DNA of 56,143 bases from positions 1 through 56,143 of the forward strand of contig NZ_JAERQD010000042.1 of NCBI RefSeq assembly GCF_016735695.1. Reading direction: 5' to 3'. Each line of letters opens with the position of its first letter. The first letter of the stretch is position 1. This stretch comes from Microvirga zambiensis WSM3693 (GTDB taxonomy: Bacteria; Pseudomonadota; Alphaproteobacteria; Rhizobiales; Beijerinckiaceae). Position numbers and translations under genes: made by a program. The notes beneath the pieces were generated by a model. The model did no database searches. It saw only the letters and a list, made by a program, of their open reading frames with translations, and was not told where the DNA came from. Below are positions 51,547 through 56,143 of the stretch, one piece after another.

Positions 51547-52266
51547 GTGATCTCCCGTCTGATCCGCAGGCTGGAACGGTACGATGTCCTCTCGGACGAG
51601 GAGAAGCAGGTCCTCACGGGTGCCGTCGCCCGCGTCAAAGAGGTTGCTGCAGACGAGGATATGGTGCGGGAGGGCGATCGTCCCACCGAGAGCATCGTCC
51701 TCCTGGACGGTTTCGCCGCCCGCTACAAGTTGCTGCGGAACGGCAAGCGCCAGATCACGCCCCTGCACATGTCGGGCGATTTCGTCGACCTGCACAGCTA
51801 TATCCAGAAGAAGATGGATCATGGGGTCATGGCCATCACGCCCTGCCGGATTGGCCTGGTTCCCCATGCCACCCTGCGCAAGATCACCGACCAGCACCTC
51901 CACCTGGGTCGGCTGCTGTGGCTGCACACTCTGATCGATGCCGCGACCCATCGGGAGTGGCTGGTGGCGATGGGCCGACGTCCGGCGTTCAACCAGATCG
52001 CCCATCTGCTCTGTGAGCTGTTCCTGCGCCTGCAAACGGTGGGGCTGACCCAGGAGATGAGCTTCGAGCTGCCTCTGACCCAGGCGGAGCTTGGGGATGT
52101 GCTGGGGCTCTCGACCGTTCACGTCAACCGGATCATCCAGCAGCTTCGGGCCGAGGAACTGGTCGCCTGGCGCGGGGCGACGGTGACCATCGAGGATTGG
52201 CCCCGGCTGCAAGAGGTCGCCGAGTTCGATCCGACGTTCCTGAACCTGGAACGCGAACCACGCTGA
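51547..52266 (+). CDS. Crp/Fnr-family transcriptional regulator
   Basis: The start is the GTG at 51547, six bases after AAGGAG. The product has about 239 residues. The cyclic-nucleotide-binding-type domain shows VREGDRPTESIVLLDGFAAR, TPLHMSGDFVDLHSYIQ and SRIGLVPHATLRKI-like segments. The C-terminal helix-turn-helix reads LTQAELGDVLGLSTVHVNRIIQQL. No cysteine cluster for an iron-sulfur centre is seen, so it is not a classical Fnr. With four class III cyclases in the region, cAMP or another nucleotide is a possible ligand, but the binding residues do not prove it. Confidence 0.88.
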   Translation: MISRLIRRLERYDVLSDEEKQVLTGAVARVKEVAADEDMVREGDRPTESIVLLDGFAARYKLLRNGKRQITPLHMSGDFVDLHSYIQKKMDHGVMAITPCRIGLVPHATLRKITDQHLHLGRLLWLHTLIDAATHREWLVAMGRRPAFNQIAHLLCELFLRLQTVGLTQEMSFELPLTQAELGDVLGLSTVHVNRIIQQLRAEELVAWRGATVTIEDWPRLQEVAEFDPTFLNLEREPR

Positions 52267-52328
52267 CAGGGGCAGGTCGTTCCCCGGTTCATCAGCGTGG
52301 TCCCCATCCATCGCACAGGGTCATCCCT

Positions 52329-52353
52329 GGAACACGGGCGGCGGTCCGATGTT
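52329..52353 (+). promoter_or_regulatory. Near-match EcfG (ECF15) promoter, GGAAC-N16-TGTT
   Basis: GGAAC at 52329-52333 and TGTT at 52350-52353 are 16 bases apart. Only the first base of the -10 element differs from CGTT. The gene of the small coiled protein starts 78 bases downstream on the same strand, the same distance class as for the perfect promoter near 47.1 kb. Confidence 0.45.
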
Positions 52354-52430
52354 GAGCCCCCGTCAATCGTGCGCGCAGGCTCTGTCATGGGCATCAAAGA
52401 CGACCTCTGATCCAACGTGCCGAGAAAGCT

Positions 52431-52646
52431 ATGACTGAGGCGGCGCAGCTCCATCAGCGCCTGCTTGAGGCGCAAGAGCAGGTCCAACACCAGGTTCAGG
52501 AAATGGCCCGGATCGAGGCTGAACTGGACCCGCTCCTGCCGCACCCGCCGACCCTGGTCCAGTCCGAGGATGCCCAAGCGCAGGAAATCGACAGGCTGAG
52601 CAGCGAGCATGAGCGCTTTGCCCGTGGCCAAAAGGACAGGCCGTAA
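52431..52646 (+). CDS. Small coiled-coil protein
   Basis: The 71-residue protein is mostly one amphipathic coil: QLHQRLLEAQEQVQHQVQEM followed by ARIEAELDPLLP, a proline-rich loop (LPHPPTLVQ) and a second charged helix (AQAQEIDRLSSEHERFARG). There is no membrane segment or signal. GAGAAAGCT precedes ATG 52431. The gene is convergent with the response regulator to the right (7-base gap) and may be driven by the near-match EcfG promoter. Function unknown. Confidence 0.6.
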   Translation: MTEAAQLHQRLLEAQEQVQHQVQEMARIEAELDPLLPHPPTLVQSEDAQAQEIDRLSSEHERFARGQKDRP

Positions 52647-52653
52647 TCCCCCG

Positions 52654-53046
52654 TCACATCTGATCGGAGGTCAGGAGCCTCGTGAGCAGCCGCACGAGCG
52701 TCTCGGGATGAACCGGCTTGCTGAGGAACAGGGCTCCCTCCGGCAGGTCACCTGCCTTGGGAGCGGCCCGTCCCGATGCGATCAGGATCCCGATGTCCTG
52801 CCGATCCGAACGGACCCTCTGGGCCAGTTCGAAGCCGTTGATGCTGCCCCGTGGCATCTCCACGTCAGTGACAACCGCGTGAATGCCCGAGACGGCACAG
52901 AGAACCCGCAGCGCCTCGTCCGCATGCGCGGCTTCGATCACCTTGAACCCCGCATCCTCCAGCACATCCACGAGAGTCATGCGGACGAGTGCCTCGTCCT
53001 CGACGACCAGAATGAGAGCACGGGTATGGAGGTTCGGGCCAGGCAT
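52654..53046 (-). CDS. Single-domain response regulator, intact copy of the duplicated block
   Basis: From ATG 53046 the product has about 130 residues: a receiver with acidic pocket in LILVVEDEALVRM, the phosphoacceptor aspartate in VVTDVEMPRGS and the conserved lysine in LFLSKPVHPE. It lacks an output domain, so it acts by binding a partner or as a phosphate relay. The decayed gene at 6550-6791 is its twin. The kinase that would be divergent here survives only as a fragment, but two complete kinases of the HisKA_2/HWE types follow to the right on the same strand and may supply phosphate. Confidence 0.88.
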   Translation of the reverse strand: MPGPNLHTRALILVVEDEALVRMTLVDVLEDAGFKVIEAAHADEALRVLCAVSGIHAVVTDVEMPRGSINGFELAQRVRSDRQDIGILIASGRAAPKAGDLPEGALFLSKPVHPETLVRLLTRLLTSDQM

Positions 53047-53254
53047 GCCCGACGAAAGCGGAAGCAACGGTCTTTGTTCCTAATGCCAAGATCTCAAACA
53101 ATGCCTCCTAAGTAGGCAAAGATCGACCGAGGTCGACCCCGGAGGGATCGGCTGAGACAACTTGGCCGATGCTTCCTTCCGGAGAGACTCAGCCGGCATG
53201 CTTTTCCGGCCTTGCAGCAAGACAGCCCCGACGGGCATCCGAGCAGGGGACATG

Positions 53255-53386
53255 ATGCCCGAGAGGAACGGCACTCGACGCCCCGAACGAAAACGCCTGC
53301 ACAAGTACCAGCGGGCGCTCGCCGCCTTCGGCCGAGTGGCGTCCGTGGTACTGCCGCGTGAGAGGCTCCTGCGCTACAGGCTGCGA
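53255..53386 (+). pseudogene. N-terminal fragment of a GAF-HisKA_2 kinase, copy B
   Basis: This fragment matches the first 40 codons of the kinase at 7047. KYQRALAAFGRVAS and VLPRERLLRY are close to YQRALAAFGRTAS and VLPRERLLHY there. The match stops abruptly after the tyrosine codon and unrelated sequence follows, so the GAF and kinase domains are gone. The noncoding stretch before the start (53100-53250) also matches 6850-7046. The upstream receiver is intact in this copy. Confidence 0.75.
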
Positions 53387-53570
53387 CTATCCGCTTCGGG
53401 ACCGATGTCGGGTGAAGTGGCGCTGCCGCCTTAGCCCGTGTCGAGCGCCAACGTGTCCGTCGGCGCAACGGCAAAACAGGATGATCAGGATTGAAGGACG
53501 GGCCTTGAGGTCCAGCGTGCAGGATCCATGCCGATCACGAGCCAGGGTCATCAAGCAGGATCCAGCCCCT

Positions 53571-54800
53571 CTATGTCACGGTCCGGCCGTTGTCCTGGGC
53601 CGACAGCTCGAGCACGAACCTCGTCCCAGGCCGGGCATCCTGCCATTCCAGTTGCCCGCCGAGTTGCCGGGTTAGGCTGGCGACCAGCCGCATCCCGAGG
53701 CTCCTGGACTGCGAAGGGTTGAAGTCGGCCGGCAGCCCGACACCCGCGTCTGACACCTCCAGCCGGAGCCGCTCCGGGCTGTCCGACGTCAGTTCGATCC
53801 GGACCTCCCCGGAGCCTCCGGGGTAGGCGTACTTGAAGGCATTGGTCACGAGCTCGTTGACGAGCAGACCCAAGGGGACGGCGAGATCGGTCGGGACGAC
53901 GACCGGATCGATGTGGCATCCCACCGTGAAGTGGGGTGCCGATCCCCGCAGCTTCACGCACAGCTCGCCCAGGAATTCCGCCAGGTTGACGGAGCGCATC
54001 TCGTTGTGCCGCCACAGGCGGTCGTGGACCTGCGCGATGGTGTGCACGCGCGCTTCTGCATCGGCCAGCGCCCGGCGCAGGTCGTCGTTCCCGGATGCCC
54101 GCCCCTGCATGTTCAGCAGGCCGGCCACGAGTTGGAGGCTGTTCTTGACCCGGTGGCTGATCTCCCGGTTCAGCACGTCCTGGTCCTCCAGCGCCCGCTG
54201 GAGAAGAGCCTTGTTGGCCCGCAGTTCCTCCTCCGCCTGCTGCCGCTCGATGGCGACACCCAGCATATTGGCGAACCCCTGCATGAAGGCGAGGTCGTGC
54301 TCGGTGAACCGACCCTCGGTCGGACTGTCCACCTCGAGGACGCCGAAGGGACCACCGCCATCTCCCTGGACGATGACGTTGATCGCCCGCTTAACGCCAT
54401 GGTCGGCGAGGAGCTTCGGGGTGCGGAAGCGGGTCTCCTCGGCCAAGTGGTTAGAGATCACGGGCTGCCCCGTCCTGAGGGCGAAGCCAGCGGGACTGTC
54501 CAGGTCAGCACCGGTGCGGGCGACGCCGACGACGCCCGGCTTCCAGCCTACGCCGGCCCGGACCACGAACTCGTTCTCGGCGGGCAGGAACTCCATGACC
54601 TTGCAGAACTCGCTGCGCAGGCCTTCGGCACAGGTGCGGGCTGCCTCCCGAAGAAGAGCGTCGATGTCGTGCGTCTTGAGGGCGAACAGGCCGAACCGTG
54701 CCGTGAGCTGCTGCTGGCGCAGACGATACGCGAGCTCGTCGGCGGCATCGCCGCCCTGCTCGGGTGCGATCGGCTGCGCTCCATCCAGGTTCGAGTTCAT
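53571..54800 (-). CDS. GAF-domain HisKA_2 sensor histidine kinase
   Basis: The 409-residue soluble kinase has a GAF domain (about residues 35-185, with AGVGWKPGVVGVA and FGVLEVDSPTEGRF), a coiled linker, a HisKA_2 domain with the phosphorylated histidine near 216 in REISHRVKNSLQLVAG, and an HATPase domain with N box LLVNELVTNAFKYAYP and G1 box VSDAGVGLPA. It lacks the WxE motif. Overall design resembles the kinase at 7047, but the sequence differs throughout, so this is an older paralogue. ATG 54800 follows the next kinase gene by about 80 bases on the same strand, so the two may be cotranscribed. Confidence 0.9.
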   Translation of the reverse strand: MNSNLDGAQPIAPEQGGDAADELAYRLRQQQLTARFGLFALKTHDIDALLREAARTCAEGLRSEFCKVMEFLPAENEFVVRAGVGWKPGVVGVARTGADLDSPAGFALRTGQPVISNHLAEETRFRTPKLLADHGVKRAINVIVQGDGGGPFGVLEVDSPTEGRFTEHDLAFMQGFANMLGVAIERQQAEEELRANKALLQRALEDQDVLNREISHRVKNSLQLVAGLLNMQGRASGNDDLRRALADAEARVHTIAQVHDRLWRHNEMRSVNLAEFLGELCVKLRGSAPHFTVGCHIDPVVVPTDLAVPLGLLVNELVTNAFKYAYPGGSGEVRIELTSDSPERLRLEVSDAGVGLPADFNPSQSRSLGMRLVASLTRQLGGQLEWQDARPGTRFVLELSAQDNGRTVT

Positions 54801-54878
54801 GGCCCCGCGTCCGCTTTCTTGTCTGTGTTGAAAGACTTAGAGCAGCTTGGGTGGCGGAAATCCAGTCCGGGGAAGCCC

Positions 54879-56143
54879 TTACCCTCCCGCGTGCCCTGGC
54901 GATGGCGAGGCGACGGGTTCGAGCGGCGCATCGACGGTGCAGACAACCCCGCCGGGGGCAAACCGGATCTCGACGTCGCCGTTCAGGTCCATCGCCAGGC
55001 TTCGCTCGATCAGCCGTGTCCCGAAGCCCTGCCGCTTCGGTGCCTGCACCGGAGGACCGTCGCTCTCCTCCCAGCGCAAGTGCAGGTGCGGCGGGACCTG
55101 GGTGGCATCGAGCCCCCAAGAGATCCGGATCTCCCCGGTCTCGTTCGAGAGCGCTCCGTACTTCACCGCGTTGGTGGACAGTTCCTGGAGGGCCATCGCG
55201 AGCGCCAGCGCCATCCGGGGTGACAACCGCACGTCAGGCCCCCTGAGGTGAAGGCGATCCTCGCGGGCATTGCTGTAGGGCGCGACCGCCTCAGCCACGA
55301 TCTCGCGCAGGCTAGCCCCCTCCCAGTTCTCGCGGGTGAGCACGTCGTGGGCGCGCGAGAGGGCAAACAGCCGGGCCTCGAACGCGGCCTGTGCCTCGAC
55401 CAGCGTCGCCGCGTTACGCAGGGTCTGGCTCGCGATCGACTGCACGGTGGCGAGCGTGTTCTTCACCCGGTGGTTCAGCTCGTTGATGAGCAACCGCTGG
55501 TGCTCCTCCAACTGCTTGGTCTCGGTGATGTCGCGCGACACCGACAGGAGCTTGTCGATCGAGCCGTCATGGCCGGGGATCGGGGTGACGGCCACGTCCC
55601 ACCAGCGGGGGTGCCCCTTCATCGTGGGCGCATGGCCCTGGAAGCGGGCGTTGCCGCCGGCAAGGGCCGTCCGCACCGCCTCATGGGCTTCGTCGTGGTC
55701 AGGCCCTGACCAGAAGCCGCGCCAGTCGCAGCCCTCGATGGCGCCGAAGTCGTCCACCTCCATGACCTCCATGCCGCCCGGGCTCATGAACCGCAGGCGG
55801 GCGTCCGCATCGAGCACCTTGATGCAGTCGGTCGAGCTCTCGAGGATGCGGCGCGTGAACTCCTCGCTCTCGCGCAGCGCCGCTTCCGCCCGCTTGCGCT
55901 CGGTCAGGTCCAGCATGGCGCCGATCATGCGCACGGCCTTCCCGCTTCCGTCCCGGATCACGAAGCCGCGGTCGAAGACGTAGGCCTCGGATCCGTCCGC
56001 CCGCAGGAAGCGGTACTCCGCGCTCCAGTGCTCCCGGTCGCCCGCGATCACCGCGTGAATGTCCTTCACCGTGCGCTCGCGGTCGTCGGGATGGATGTGG
56101 CCCTTCCACCACGCCCCCGCCGTCTCCAGGTCCGTGTGGCCGA
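54879..56143 (-). CDS. PAS-domain HWE histidine kinase, cut by the window end
   Basis: The frame stays open to the end of the window, so the N-terminus is missing; at least 420 residues are present. They comprise the end of one PAS domain (WWKGHIHPDDRERTVKD and AEYRFLRADGSEAYVFDRGF), a second PAS domain (ILESSTDCIKVLDADARLRF, DWRGFWSGPDHDEAHEAV), and an HWE kinase domain with histidine in LINELNHRVKNTLATVQ, then ALQELSTNAVKYGALS and the family WEESDGPPV. The order suggests a soluble multi-PAS sensor. HWE kinases with PAS domains often control the general stress response in alphaproteobacteria. Confidence 0.9.
   Translation of the reverse strand, partial: GHTDLETAGAWWKGHIHPDDRERTVKDIHAVIAGDREHWSAEYRFLRADGSEAYVFDRGFVIRDGSGKAVRMIGAMLDLTERKRAEAALRESEEFTRRILESSTDCIKVLDADARLRFMSPGGMEVMEVDDFGAIEGCDWRGFWSGPDHDEAHEAVRTALAGGNARFQGHAPTMKGHPRWWDVAVTPIPGHDGSIDKLLSVSRDITETKQLEEHQRLLINELNHRVKNTLATVQSIASQTLRNAATLVEAQAAFEARLFALSRAHDVLTRENWEGASLREIVAEAVAPYSNAREDRLHLRGPDVRLSPRMALALAMALQELSTNAVKYGALSNETGEIRISWGLDATQVPPHLHLRWEESDGPPVQAPKRQGFGTRLIERSLAMDLNGDVEIRFAPGGVVCTVDAPLEPVASPSPGHAGG

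Noticed and set aside
53913..55223. Rightward 436-codon open frame
   Set aside because: Antisense across two histidine kinase genes; no ribosome binding site or domain pattern.
1..56143. CRISPR arrays, tRNA, rRNA and replication origin
   Set aside because: No regularly spaced repeats, no cloverleaf-like or ribosomal sequence, and no iteron or repABC-type cluster were recognised by eye.

Overview
The window looks like an accessory, regulation-rich stretch of a GC-rich alphaproteobacterial genome. A Methylobacteriaceae-type member of the Hyphomicrobiales (Microvirga- or Methylobacterium-like) is the best guess. The reasons are an adjacent NepR anti-sigma and EcfG-type sigma pair (an alphaproteobacterial hallmark), four HWE/HisKA_2 histidine kinases, orphan ABC_sub_bind lipoprotein-type solute-binding proteins and DUF6894/PRC-barrel small proteins. 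No rRNA, tRNA, ribosomal or other core gene was seen. The genus is an inference from gene content only.

Layout. 1-3.4 kb: mobile-element debris, a small membrane protein, a decayed receiver fragment and a large fused glycosidase / sugar-nucleotide reductase gene. 3.9-9.7 kb: stress and signalling island with a DUF4142 protein, ecfG-nepR, a single-domain response regulator, a decayed response regulator, a GAF-HisKA_2 kinase, a nonsense-interrupted dienelactone-hydrolase-like gene and a PRC-barrel protein. 9.7-16.9 kb: two class III nucleotide cyclases flanking an isoprenylcysteine methyltransferase-like protein and a histidine phosphatase. 17.0-18.6 kb: an IS1182-type insertion sequence with matching inverted ends. 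18.7-21.6 kb: a tight operon of HigA-like HTH protein, KaiC-like double ATPase and HWE kinase. 22-24.4 kb: a DUF6894 protein, a frameshifted chrB-like gene and small proteins. 24.7-33.4 kb: an alpha/beta hydrolase, two further cyclase-TolB-TPR proteins (one ending in a rhodanese domain), a YHS-ankyrin pair and an orphan solute-binding protein. 34-46 kb: cupin, second solute-binding protein, hydrolase, SDR, msrB-msrA, a pseudo-receiver, a DUF3095 protein, divergent ohr/ohrR, epoxide hydrolase and AraC regulator. 46-56 kb: small stress proteins behind EcfG-type promoters, a FAT-GUY-like response regulator, an IS110 element, a Crp/Fnr regulator, an intact response regulator and two sensor kinases, the last running off the window end.

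How it fits together. The common thread is stress sensing: the NepR/EcfG general stress switch, receivers with the motif class known to feed that switch, many HWE-type kinases, and oxidative-stress repair (msrA/msrB, ohr/ohrR). One exact GGAAC-N16-CGTT promoter and two near matches sit in front of small proteins, which suggests that part of the EcfG regulon is here. The second theme is cyclic-nucleotide signalling (four class III cyclases plus one DUF3095 protein).

The region is also visibly eroding and rearranging. A response-regulator/kinase block exists twice with opposite halves destroyed. A 159-bp mobile miniature element is present twice with one mismatch, several short dispersed repeats recur between genes, and at least six genes are broken.
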